This document shows positions 43,918 through 51,799 of a stretch of DNA of 64,000 nucleotides, one piece after another. Numbering within the stretch: position 1 is the stretch's first letter; every line of letters begins with the position of its first letter. The notes beneath the pieces were generated by a model that had not been told where the DNA came from, searched no databases, and saw only the letters and a list, made by a program, of their open reading frames with translations. Where the stretch lies: assembly GCA_948469375.1 (NCBI GenBank), contig CAOKLO010000003.1, positions 1 to 64,000 on the forward strand. Reading direction: 5' to 3'. The DNA is from an uncultured bacterium. Lineage in GTDB: Bacteria > Bacillota > Clostridia > Oscillospirales > Oscillospiraceae. The position numbers and the translations under genes were made by a program.

Positions 43918-46335
43918 CTATCGGATGGTGATGACATACTCCCCGGCCCGGGCGATGGTTACCCTCCCGCCGTCCACAGAGCAGTCCCCGCCAGTAACGG
44001 TGATGTCCATGCCCATACTCTCTGGCACAATCACCGTCCCCACGGCGTCGATGGCATTCACGGTGATCGTCCGGCCTTCCGCTGTAGTTTCCAGCTTGAC
44101 ACCGATCTCCCCCTTGGGAGTCCAGACGGTGCAGTCAAAGCTGCCCAGCGTACCGCAGGGAGCAATCTCATATTTCTCAAACCCCGCCTCGGTGGGGCGG
44201 ATCCCGGCCGCGTACTTGGACAGGATGTACAGCGGCGCGGCAGTCCAGCCGTGGTTGACGGTGCCGGTCTCCCCGTCGAAGGTCTCCCACAGAGTGTCAT
44301 ACTCATCACTGAGCATAGGGGCATAGCGGTCTCGCATCCGCTGGAGGGCCAAGTCGGTTCGGCCCATCACGCACAGGGCCTCCAGCACGTACTTCTCGAT
44401 AAAGGGGCTGGCCTGGTAGGTACTCATAATGACATCAGAGATCAGAGCATAGTCTTCCTCCCCCGCCAAACCGGACAGAGCCAGCATGGCGTTGGCGCGG
44501 TCATCCACGTACTTGCTGTCCGAACTCTTGAAGCCCTCCTCCGTGTAGTAGGCGGCCCGCCAGTTTTCCTTCATGGAGTCCATCCGCTCGGTGAGGAACT
44601 CCGTCCCCTCGGTGATGCCCAGGTCGTCGGCTATGGACTTAGTGACGGTGAGGGCGTAGTAGTAGATGCCCGCCTGAAGCAGCCTGGTGTCGATGCAGTC
44701 CCCCCAGTCGTTCCACGTCCAGGAGCCGTCCCGGTACACCGGCAGGCCGTTTTCCATCTCCACCATCTTCAGGTAGTTGAGGAAAGCTGTGCAATAGGCC
44801 GCCGCCGTTTCCCTATCCCCGGAGTGGAGCCAGTAGTGGTACACGCTGGTCATAAAGATAAGGCTCTGGTTGGGGATCTCCTGGGGCTTCGCACTGGGGG
44901 CGCGGCTGGGGATGGCCCCGTCCGTCCGCGTCCAGGCCACGCAGGCCAGGATGGCCTTTTTCGTCATGTCCAGCCCCGCCTGGTCATAGCTGTACAGCGC
45001 CGCGTCGATTTGGTTGGAGGCATCCCCCATGTAGGGACCCCGTTCCCGCTCGGGGCAGTCCATGTATGTATCCCGCATACAGATTGCCAGGGTGTTGAGT
45101 GACTCCTGCCACAGCTGGTCCAGCCCGGCATCCGAGGAGACGAAGGCCCCCGCCCACTCCCCGTTGAAGCCGCTGGCGCGGTAGCCCAGCCGGGTAAAGG
45201 TCACCCCGGCCTCCGCCTCGATGATGAGCTTGGAACCGCTACGCCAGGGATAATTCTCATAGTGCTGGATCCCCTCGGCGGTGACATAGGTGTCCTTGAA
45301 GTTGGGCATATCCTGCTTGTCGGTGTAGGTGTCGGTGTAGAAGGTCAACTTTTTGCCCGCCGGAGCCTCCAACTCAAAATAGGGAGTGAATTGGATGTTG
45401 CCCGGCAGTTCCAGCACCAGGGTTGTATCTTGGGCCAACGCCTTGCCTACATAGTCCGTGGAGTTGGCAAAGTCAGTAATTTCTTCAAATTTGACGGGTG
45501 CGATCATGGCGGAGTAGAGGTCGCCGAAGGGCAAGTCTCCGGCCTTGGAGATCGGCGTGGCGTTCTCCCACTGGCTGTCATCATAGCCCTCGCTCATAAA
45601 CTCACCCAGGTCGTCCCGTGCATCAAAGTAGACGTTACGTTCCGCCAGCATGGAGGACTGGGTATAGCCTGGGTAATCCGCCCCGGCGGTGACCCGGTTC
45701 TTGTAGCCGTTATGCCGGGCGGCTTTCCAGGAGCTATCCGAGCAGACGGCCACGCCCCCGGCATCCAGTTCAAAGATCAGCCCCGCCTGGGTGTACTCGT
45801 CCCCCTCCTCGTCCAGAAGGACGGGGACAATGGAACCGTCCCCGGAGCGGCCGTTGAAAGCCACCAGCAGTGCGATGGTGTTCTCCCCCTGCTTCAGATT
45901 GGTGAGCTCCACTGTATCATAGTAGCTGTCGTAAGGAGTGGGGCCCCGCTTCAGCGAACCGTCCAGCACGGCCAGCTCCCCGTTGACCCACAGCACGTAC
46001 TTGTCTACAGCAGAAATAAACGCGGTAGCAGAGGGGACGGCCTGATCCAGGTTGAAGGTCTTGCGGAAAGCCACATAGCTGTCCTCTGCGCAGCCCTCAG
46101 TCCAGATCCAATTGGCGGTCCAGTCTGTCTTTTTATACCTTTCAATGCTATCCAAATACATAAGATCCGAACGGTCTGCCATGCCCCGATCCGGGACAAC
46201 GTTTTCTACCTCCACTGAGGCAGAAGGAGCGGGTATAATGTTATCCTCACTGTTACATCCGGCCAGCAACGAGAACATAGAGGCAGCGCAGATCAGCAAC
46301 GCAGTACCTCGTGTAAGCCATTCCCTTTTTATCAT
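43918..46335 (-). CDS. GH78-like alpha-L-rhamnosidase lipoprotein
   Basis: An 805-residue surface lipoprotein (lipobox LLAGC near residue 27). Two beta-sandwich domains (about 60-320) precede an (alpha/alpha)6 barrel. The GH78 signature CPERERGPYMGDASNQ (about 425-440) contains the acidic residues used for catalysis, and WTWNDWGD and NHGWTAAPLY follow. A C-terminal beta domain ends the protein. GAGGAGG precedes the ATG. It should remove terminal L-rhamnose from rhamnosides outside the cell, complementing the membrane GH3 enzymes. LytTR-type repeats upstream put it under the neighbouring two-component system. Confidence 0.88.
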   Translation of the reverse strand: MIKREWLTRGTALLICAASMFSLLAGCNSEDNIIPAPSASVEVENVVPDRGMADRSDLMYLDSIERYKKTDWTANWIWTEGCAEDSYVAFRKTFNLDQAVPSATAFISAVDKYVLWVNGELAVLDGSLKRGPTPYDSYYDTVELTNLKQGENTIALLVAFNGRSGDGSIVPVLLDEEGDEYTQAGLIFELDAGGVAVCSDSSWKAARHNGYKNRVTAGADYPGYTQSSMLAERNVYFDARDDLGEFMSEGYDDSQWENATPISKAGDLPFGDLYSAMIAPVKFEEITDFANSTDYVGKALAQDTTLVLELPGNIQFTPYFELEAPAGKKLTFYTDTYTDKQDMPNFKDTYVTAEGIQHYENYPWRSGSKLIIEAEAGVTFTRLGYRASGFNGEWAGAFVSSDAGLDQLWQESLNTLAICMRDTYMDCPERERGPYMGDASNQIDAALYSYDQAGLDMTKKAILACVAWTRTDGAIPSRAPSAKPQEIPNQSLIFMTSVYHYWLHSGDRETAAAYCTAFLNYLKMVEMENGLPVYRDGSWTWNDWGDCIDTRLLQAGIYYYALTVTKSIADDLGITEGTEFLTERMDSMKENWRAAYYTEEGFKSSDSKYVDDRANAMLALSGLAGEEDYALISDVIMSTYQASPFIEKYVLEALCVMGRTDLALQRMRDRYAPMLSDEYDTLWETFDGETGTVNHGWTAAPLYILSKYAAGIRPTEAGFEKYEIAPCGTLGSFDCTVWTPKGEIGVKLETTAEGRTITVNAIDAVGTVIVPESMGMDITVTGGDCSVDGGRVTIARAGEYVITIR

Positions 46336-46399
46336 ATACTCTCCTCCTCAAACCGGCCTGCGCTATTTTGCAGAAATATTCGCAGCCTATTCTGCAACA

Positions 46400-46428
46400 A
46401 TTATACATATTGTCATATGATAAGAAAG
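46400..46428 (-). promoter_or_regulatory. Rhamnosidase promoter
   Basis: A perfect -10 TATAAT (46405-46400, minus strand) with only a weak -35 (CTTTCT at 46428-46423, 17-base spacer; TTTCTT with 16) points to an activator-dependent promoter. The 5' leader to the ATG is about 58 bases. Confidence 0.6.
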
Positions 46429-46436
46429 GGCAACCG

Positions 46437-46466
46437 CACAGCCTTGCCATTTTACGGCATAACCTT
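46437..46466 (-). promoter_or_regulatory. LytTR-type direct repeat pair upstream of rhamnosidase
   Basis: Minus strand: AAGGTTATG (46466-46458), 12 bases, AAGGCTGTG (46445-46437), then CGGTTGCC and the -35 region. This copies the layout in front of the GH3 cluster (AAGGTTATG, 12 bases, AAGGTTACG, CGGTTCCC, -35), including the downstream CGGTTsCC. Confidence 0.65.
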
Positions 46467-46531
46467 TTGTGTTGGAGAATCAAAATATTCTATAGGGACA
46501 AATTAAACTTCACAACACTACAACAGCAAAA

Positions 46532-46560
46532 GAGGCAAATGGTATGAAGCCATTTGTCTC
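46532..46560 (-). terminator. Rho-independent terminator, minus strand
   Basis: On the minus strand an 11-bp stem GAGACAAATGG/CCATTTGCCTC (one G-T pair, 7-base loop) is followed by TTTTGCTGTTG. It would stop transcripts coming from the DUF6273 gene before the rhamnosidase promoter. Confidence 0.65.
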
Positions 46561-46633
46561 GTTTAATCGCTTAAATTCGGTGCTTTGGGGGGAGCTCATC
46601 ATATTACTTCATAGGGAGATTTTTTCTTCATGC

Positions 46634-46665
46634 AACTACCGGCACCCCAACAGGTGCCGGTAGTT
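46634..46665. other. Perfect 13-bp hairpin in intergenic region
   Basis: AACTACCGGCACC and its exact complement flank a 6-base loop CCAACA. There is no T tract on either side. It lies 60 bases past the DUF6273 stop. The rest of 46336-46724 holds only the minus-strand terminator, the LytTR-type repeats and the rhamnosidase promoter; no gene is seen. Confidence 0.6.
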
Positions 46666-46724
46666 GAAAATTCTTTAATTATTCACTGTCCACCTGACTG
46701 TGCAGTTCTCAATACAATTCCCAG

Positions 46725-47867
46725 TTATTCTCCACCGATCGATCCTTCCTCCTGTTTTTTCTCTGCCATCCGTTTCGCTCGCCGTTTACGAAGCACTTTC
46801 CGAATTACCACCACTATGACAACGATCAGAAGGATCAACACGCAGGCGGTAATCACCAGCGCCTTTTTCAGTAGCGCCGTCAAATCCATAACCTCGCCGA
46901 TAATCGGAAGGCTGGTATCATACTCCCGGTCGTTGTGCTCGCCATCTTGGAAGCTCAGCCGCCAGATCGTTTTTTCGCCGCACACTGCCAAAACTTCCGC
47001 ATCCGTGATTTTACTGCTGTCCAGATTGCAGGCCGGACGGGCATAGGAATTCATTTCAAATGCAAAATTTCCGTTCACGGGGAAATCCATCACCGCTCCA
47101 AAGCTGAATACAAATCCTACATCCAACGGAAATGTAGGGATATGGGGGGAACGGAGCCAGTAGCCTTCCTCCGTTCCCTTATACTGGGCAACACGGGAAC
47201 GGGCATCCACAAAACCATACTGCGGATTCGTGATTTCCTCAGCGGAAAGCAGGAATAACCTGTCGCCGTTCAGGATTTCATCAACCGGGTCAAAATCCAC
47301 CGTGCCGGTAGAAACCCCGGGAATTGGGATTCCAAAGCCCGGAATCGCAACGCCTGCATCTGATTTCAGCGTAGGGAGGAGCGCACCGTATTCCGCTTGG
47401 GTCAGGTGGGATTGTGCAAAGTCTTCACACCAGATCTGAATATCGCTGTTCCGATAGTCAGTCGATCCGGGGTGTTCCGCCGCAAAGGTGTCTCCTCTGT
47501 CCGCAAAAGAGACAGATACATCCCCACCAATGTCGCGAAACAGAAGGCTGTCTCCCTTTTCATCCGAAATGAGATTCAGCGCCATAAGGAATATGCCCGG
47601 CTCGCCGGTATTGGTATGCTCCGTATCCAAAACCAGCCATTTCCCGTCAAAGCCGCAGGCATCATCGCATATGCCAAAGCACACCACATCTCCCGCATGA
47701 ATTTCCGCTTTTCCCGTTTCAGTGGCAAGAGGATCTGCGCAGCCTACGGCATAGGCCGGAGCAAGGAACAATATCAGCACCGCACACAGCAGTGCGCCGG
47801 CAATCCCCCGAACAGCGATCCTCTTTGCCGTATATACAGCATTTTTCCAAAATGAGCAGTTCAACAT
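46725..47867 (-). CDS. Membrane-anchored DUF6273-like protein
   Basis: A 380-residue protein with an N-terminal membrane/signal segment (about 18-41), a large extracytoplasmic domain and a C-terminal helix (about 333-357) followed by a very basic tail (RKVLRKRRAKR). The extracellular part ends in YWLRSPHIP, a feature of the DUF6273 family, and contains GKWLVLDTEHT. AGGAGGG precedes the ATG. It directly follows the ABC permease gene by 11 bases, so it is likely an accessory of that transporter. Function unknown. The region seems more AT-rich than the CAZyme genes around it. Confidence 0.75.
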   Translation of the reverse strand: MLNCSFWKNAVYTAKRIAVRGIAGALLCAVLILFLAPAYAVGCADPLATETGKAEIHAGDVVCFGICDDACGFDGKWLVLDTEHTNTGEPGIFLMALNLISDEKGDSLLFRDIGGDVSVSFADRGDTFAAEHPGSTDYRNSDIQIWCEDFAQSHLTQAEYGALLPTLKSDAGVAIPGFGIPIPGVSTGTVDFDPVDEILNGDRLFLLSAEEITNPQYGFVDARSRVAQYKGTEEGYWLRSPHIPTFPLDVGFVFSFGAVMDFPVNGNFAFEMNSYARPACNLDSSKITDAEVLAVCGEKTIWRLSFQDGEHNDREYDTSLPIIGEVMDLTALLKKALVITACVLILLIVVIVVVIRKVLRKRRAKRMAEKKQEEGSIGGE

Positions 47868-47878
47868 GACAATCCCTC

Positions 47879-49942
47879 CTATTCTGTACGCAGCGCAATG
47901 ACAGCGTCCTGTTTTGCCGCCCTTTTCGCAGGCAGCAGCCCGCCTATCATGGTGATGACCACGCTCAACGCGACCAAAACTACTGCATATACGGCGGGCA
48001 GGGCTACCGTAAGCGCTCCAATGCCCAGCAGACTTTCCAGTACGGCATTAATGGGAATTGTCAGCAACGCGGACACCCCTACACCCAGCAAGCCTGCACA
48101 GATGCCAACGATAAATGTCTCGGCATTAAATACCTGGGAAACATTGTGCTTGGATGCTCCCAACGCCCGGAGGATGCCGATCTCTTTCGTCCGCTCCATC
48201 ACGGAGATGTGCGTGATGATGCCGATCATAATACAGGAGACAACCAGGGACACCGCCACAAAGGCAATCAAGACATACGAGATCACGTCGACCATTGATG
48301 TAATGGAACTGGTCAATAGGGCCACATAGTCGGTATAGGTAATCTTGCCAGCCTCGTCAGCGCTGTCATTATAGCGCTCAATGCAGGCGGAAACCGCGTT
48401 CTTATCCTCAAAGCTGTCGGTATAAATGCTGATGGATGCGGGCGCATCATAGCTGACTTTGCCGAACTTTTTCATGTTGTCTGCATATGAGGCCCCGTCG
48501 ATATACTCGTTGTAAACGGACAGCAAGATCTCATTGTCCGGCGTTTCCGCCAGCCAGACGTCCAACGCCTGCGCCATAGCGGCTTCATCCATATTTGCAC
48601 TGCCCATATTTGCAGTACCTGTCTGGCCTGCCCCCTGCATGGGCTGAAGCTCGCTTTGCTGCTCTACGGGAGCGGTTCCCTGTGCATCTGCGGAGCTGTA
48701 ATACAAAATCATAGAATAAAGGGATGCCTTATCCGATATGCCCATCGCCGAGATATAGGTGGAGGCTTCCACAATTTTTTCAGCATCATCCAGCGTCTCA
48801 AATTTTATCCCTGTGAGGACATTGGTTTCCTGATTTGCTTCTTGGGCAAGGACCACAGCGCTTCCATCTGTCTGTTGGATCACATAGTCTGTCAGCTGGG
48901 AGGTATAGGCCACAGCAGTGGAAATAACGGCGTTTGCAGCATCCTCCCGCGGCTTGACGATACCGCAGATTTTCAGTTCCAGAGCATCCTCCAAAAGCTG
49001 CTCTGCATTCAAAGCCTTATCGCCAATATAGGAAAACGTGCCGTTCTCATGTTCGGCATAATAACTGCTGGGCAAAACAAGATAAAAACGATGGCCGCTG
49101 ATTTCCTCATAGCTCCAGTCCTTTGCGGTCACTTCTTCTCCCATTTTGATTTGCTCGGAGGCTTCCTCATAGTCCTCCGCTGTCAGCAGACCCAGTTGAT
49201 AGAGAGTGCCGGCAGAAAGGGATCGGTTCTCATCCAGAACCAACACCACCTCGTCAAAATGCTCTGGCCAGGCCCCGTAAAGCATTTCATAGCTGTCGGT
49301 GACGATATGACTGACCATATTGCCGTCAGGACTTGCCATCAGCTCGGAGAAATTCTCGGCCCCAGCAGATCCGCCCATCATCATTGACATATCTCCGATT
49401 CCGCCTGGCATGGAACTGAATCCCCCGCCGGAACTGATTAAGGTCCCAACATCTGCGCCGCTATTAATCAACACTCCGTTCGCGTCATAAGAATAAACAT
49501 CAAAGCACACATCATAGGTGTAGACAAATCCATTTTCCCCCAGATACTGATGGATTTCGCTGTTTGGGTCGTCCAAATAGCTCTTGAACGTTGTCAGGTT
49601 ATTTTCTATGATACTGGCGAATACAGTTTCGCTCAGTTCAATATCCCGGTAATCCGCGTGTACGCCATCCCGCAGTTCGGATCGCGTGTTTGGCCCGCCG
49701 ATCCGCTGCCCGCCAGCCATCATGCCAGACATATCAAAGGTTTCCGCACTGATTGTGATGGGATAAGAGGTCATTGTGTCCTTCTGCATATCTGCGATAT
49801 AGCGGTTTACACTGGAGGAAAGGGCCAGGATCAATGCAATGCCGATGATGCCAATGGAGCCAGCAATAGATGTTAGCAGCGTCCGCCCTTTTTTTGTGCG
49901 CAAATTATTAAAGCTGAGCGACAATGCTGTGAGGAGCGACAT
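47879..49942 (-). CDS. FtsX-type ABC transporter permease (MacB-like)
   Basis: A 687-residue permease. One N-terminal span (about 18-40, SIAGSIGIIGIALILAL) is followed by a large extracytoplasmic region (about 45-550) and three C-terminal spans, the last in the typical EIGILRALGASKHNVSQVFNAET context. The ATG at 49942 (MSLLTALSLSFNNLRTKKGRTLLTS) is the family start, although its ribosome site is weak; a TTG 27 bases upstream is unlikely. It pairs with the ATPase at 50217-50948. Such transporters export peptides or lipids or confer antimicrobial-peptide resistance; the neighbouring two-component system fits that. Confidence 0.88.
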   Translation of the reverse strand: MSLLTALSLSFNNLRTKKGRTLLTSIAGSIGIIGIALILALSSSVNRYIADMQKDTMTSYPITISAETFDMSGMMAGGQRIGGPNTRSELRDGVHADYRDIELSETVFASIIENNLTTFKSYLDDPNSEIHQYLGENGFVYTYDVCFDVYSYDANGVLINSGADVGTLISSGGGFSSMPGGIGDMSMMMGGSAGAENFSELMASPDGNMVSHIVTDSYEMLYGAWPEHFDEVVLVLDENRSLSAGTLYQLGLLTAEDYEEASEQIKMGEEVTAKDWSYEEISGHRFYLVLPSSYYAEHENGTFSYIGDKALNAEQLLEDALELKICGIVKPREDAANAVISTAVAYTSQLTDYVIQQTDGSAVVLAQEANQETNVLTGIKFETLDDAEKIVEASTYISAMGISDKASLYSMILYYSSADAQGTAPVEQQSELQPMQGAGQTGTANMGSANMDEAAMAQALDVWLAETPDNEILLSVYNEYIDGASYADNMKKFGKVSYDAPASISIYTDSFEDKNAVSACIERYNDSADEAGKITYTDYVALLTSSITSMVDVISYVLIAFVAVSLVVSCIMIGIITHISVMERTKEIGILRALGASKHNVSQVFNAETFIVGICAGLLGVGVSALLTIPINAVLESLLGIGALTVALPAVYAVVLVALSVVITMIGGLLPAKRAAKQDAVIALRTE

Positions 49943-50019
49943 TTTAGCCCGGTGTAAGCAGACACGCAAAAGGGGCCAAAATCCGCCACAGAGTATACCA
50001 GCCCTCTAGTAAGGGAATA

Positions 50020-50039
50020 CACAGCGCTGCGGCGCTGTG
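50020..50039. other. Hairpin (8-bp stem) between permease and ATPase genes
   Basis: CACAGCGC-TGCG-GCGCTGTG is a perfect inverted repeat. It is immediately followed by a larger hairpin. Together they occupy most of the 274-base gap, where no gene is seen. Confidence 0.6.
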
Positions 50040-50041
50040 AC

Positions 50042-50091
50042 ACCTCGCAAAAGCGGTCAAATATAGGGATATTCAACCGCTTTTGCGAGGT
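50042..50091. repeat. Long inverted repeat (16-bp arms)
   Basis: ACCTCGCAAAAGCGGT (50042-50057) and its exact complement (50076-50091) enclose an 18-base loop that can itself pair AATAT with ATATT. The plus-strand side continues into TTTTATTG. It may be a terminator-like structure, an RNA-processing site or a mobile-repeat unit. Confidence 0.65.
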
Positions 50092-50141
50092 TTTATTGAC
50101 TATCTTGCAAAATTGCGGTTTCTTTAACTGGTACCCTTAAC

Positions 50142-50198
50142 TGGCGAAAATTGGCTCAGTTTGGCGGAAAATGGTCCAGTAGGCATGGCGGAATTTGG
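50142..50198. repeat. Three short direct repeats, possible insertion-sequence end relic
   Basis: TGGCGAAAATTGG (50142-50154), TGGCGGAAAATGG (50162-50174) and TGGCGGAATTTGG (50186-50198) recur at 20 and 24 bases, interspersed with TGGCTCAG/TGGTCCAG. Multiple GGCGGAA repeats with TGGCTCA are reminiscent of IS21-type element ends. No transposase gene is present, so this would be a remnant. Confidence 0.4.
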
Positions 50199-50216
50199 TA
50201 TACTTTTATTGTCTGT

Positions 50217-50948
50217 TTACACCCGGCCCATGCTTTGATACTTTGGTGTCGGGAGCTCCCCCACTTCCGGGGTATAAGGCGCGGAATCGTCCGTAATCCT
50301 ACCGTCCTGCAGTTTGACAATACGAGTGGAATACCGCTCCGCCAACTCAGAATTGTGAGTCACCATGACAACCAGACGTTCTTTAGAAACCTCCCGCAGC
50401 AGCTCCATGATCTGGAGGCTGGTGGCGGTGTCCAGTGCTCCGGTGGGCTCGTCGGCCAGAAGGATGCTTGGATTGTTGACCAACGCCCTTGCAATGGCCA
50501 CTCGCTGCATCTGTCCCCCAGACATTTGATTGGGACGCTTATGGAGCTGATCCCCCAGCCCCACCTGAGTCAGCACCTGCTCTGCCCTTTGGCGGCGCTC
50601 CCTGCGAGAGATGCCGGAGATAGTCAGCGCCAACTCCACATTCGCGAGGATGGACTGGTGAGGAATCAAATTGTAGCTTTGGAAAACGAAGCCAACGGTG
50701 TGGTTTCGGTAGGAATCCCAGTCCTTATCCCTATATTTTTTGGTGGAGATGCCGTTGATCATTAATTCGCCACTATCATATTGATCCAGTCCGCCGATGA
50801 TATTCAGCAACGTGGTTTTACCAGAACCGCTGGGGCCAAGGATTGAAACAAATTCGCTGTCCCGAAAGCTCAAGCTGACATTGTCTAGGGCCTGCTGGAT
50901 CAGATAGCCTGTTTTATATTGCTTCTTTATGTTTTGAATTTGCAGCAT
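50217..50948 (-). CDS. ABC transporter ATP-binding protein (MacB/LolD type)
   Basis: A 243-residue ATPase with Walker A GPSGSGKT (about 39-46), Q-loop VFQSYNL, signature MSGGQMQR (about 143-150), Walker B ILLADEPTGALD and H-loop MVTHNSE. The DEPTGALD extension marks the MacB/FtsE/LolD group. AGGAGGG precedes the ATG. It energises the permease encoded downstream, from which it is separated by 274 bases of repeats. Its promoter faces that of an OmpR-type two-component system that most likely controls it. Confidence 0.95.
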   Translation of the reverse strand: MLQIQNIKKQYKTGYLIQQALDNVSLSFRDSEFVSILGPSGSGKTTLLNIIGGLDQYDSGELMINGISTKKYRDKDWDSYRNHTVGFVFQSYNLIPHQSILANVELALTISGISRRERRQRAEQVLTQVGLGDQLHKRPNQMSGGQMQRVAIARALVNNPSILLADEPTGALDTATSLQIMELLREVSKERLVVMVTHNSELAERYSTRIVKLQDGRITDDSAPYTPEVGELPTPKYQSMGRV

Positions 50949-50980
50949 AGGTTTCCCTCCTGTTGCCGTTTAGTAACGAG

Positions 50981-51009
50981 ATCATACGCTGTTTTTCTCA
51001 ACTAAAACT
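50981..51009 (-). promoter_or_regulatory. Probable ABC operon promoter
   Basis: TATGAT (50986-50981, minus strand) is a good -10. The matching -35 position (51009-51004) reads AGTTTT, poor, and lies inside the CTCAAC repeats, as expected for an activated promoter. Confidence 0.45.
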
Positions 51010-51070
51010 CAACCAAATCTCAACTGAACCTCAATTTGATGTCGTTGAGGTTCAGTTGAGATTTTTGGTT
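50997..51070. promoter_or_regulatory. Operator with 11-bp direct repeats in a 20-bp-arm inverted repeat
   Basis: Four head-to-tail 11-mers begin CTCAA: CTCAACTAAAA (50997), CTCAACCAAAT (51008), CTCAACTGAAC (51019), CTCAATTTGAT (51030). On the other strand CTCAAC recurs, also 11 bp apart (51044-51049 and 51055-51060 as GTTGAG). The centre forms an inverted repeat with perfect 20-base arms (51015-51034 and 51045-51064). The 11-bp period on one helix face is typical for OmpR/PhoB-class regulators, and that class is encoded next door. Confidence 0.75.
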
Positions 51071-51101
51071 TAAAATGCTTCCACAATATTGATATCTTTG
51101 C

Positions 51102-51107
51102 TATACT
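51102..51107 (+). promoter_or_regulatory. -10 element of the OmpR-type regulator promoter
   Basis: TATACT lies 20 bases before the start codon. No -35 match is seen at the expected place (51079-51084); the CTCAAC-type operator ends just upstream, so activation by the regulator itself is likely. Confidence 0.45.
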
Positions 51108-51127
51108 GTGAAAAAGAGGTGGTAGAA

Positions 51128-51799
51128 ATGTTTCAAATCCTGGTGGTAGAGGACGATAATGAGCTGAGGGATCTTTTCTGTGCGGTTCTGACGGAAAATG
51201 GATACACTGCGGTTCCGGCTGTAGACGGAATTGAGGCCTTTGATATTTTGGACGAGACGTATGTCGATTTGATTATTTCGGATATTATGATGCCGCGTAT
51301 GGACGGGTTTGAGCTGATTAAAGCGTTGCGGGAAGCACATTACAACACGCCTGTTCTGATGATTACAGCAAGATCCGGTGCGGCGGATAAACGAGAAGGT
51401 TTCCGCATCGGCACAGATGATTATATGGTCAAGCCAATTGATGTCAATGAGATGGTATGGCGAGTGGAGGCCCTGCTGCGCCGATCCCAAATCGCCAGTC
51501 AGCGCAGGACAAAGCTGGGCGATACAATTCTTGACTGCGACACGTTGACCGTCCATACTGGCGGCGAGGAAACAGAGCTCCCTCAGAAGGAGTTCCTCCT
51601 CCTGTTCAAGCTGGCGGCCTCTCCCAACCACATATTTACGAGGCGTCAGCTCATGGACGATATATGGGGAGTGGACAGCGAAACGGACCCCCATACTCTA
51701 GACGTACATATTAGCAGACTTAGAGAGCGTTTCCGTGGAAATCCAGACTTTGATATTATCACTATCCGAGGACTGGGTTATAAGGTGGTGAAGAAATGA
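51128..51799 (+). CDS. OmpR-family response regulator
   Basis: A 223-residue regulator. The receiver has D52 in IISDIMMPRMDG and the conserved KP of MVKPID. The winged-helix DNA-binding domain (about 128-223) ends in LDVHISRLRERF and TIRGLGYKV. The ATG at 51128 has GAGGTGG 5 bases ahead and is preferred to upstream in-frame codons. Its gene overlaps the kinase by 4 bases. It likely binds the 11-bp repeats between it and the ABC ATPase gene. Confidence 0.95.
   Translation: MFQILVVEDDNELRDLFCAVLTENGYTAVPAVDGIEAFDILDETYVDLIISDIMMPRMDGFELIKALREAHYNTPVLMITARSGAADKREGFRIGTDDYMVKPIDVNEMVWRVEALLRRSQIASQRRTKLGDTILDCDTLTVHTGGEETELPQKEFLLLFKLAASPNHIFTRRQLMDDIWGVDSETDPHTLDVHISRLRERFRGNPDFDIITIRGLGYKVVKK

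Noticed and set aside
46634-46665. Perfect 13-bp hairpin as a classical terminator
   Set aside because: Neither side has a T tract; the nearby hairpin at 46532-46560 is a better minus-strand terminator.
50997-51070. Regular repeats as a CRISPR array
   Set aside because: The repeat period is only 11 bp with no unique spacers and no cas genes; it fits an OmpR-class operator.
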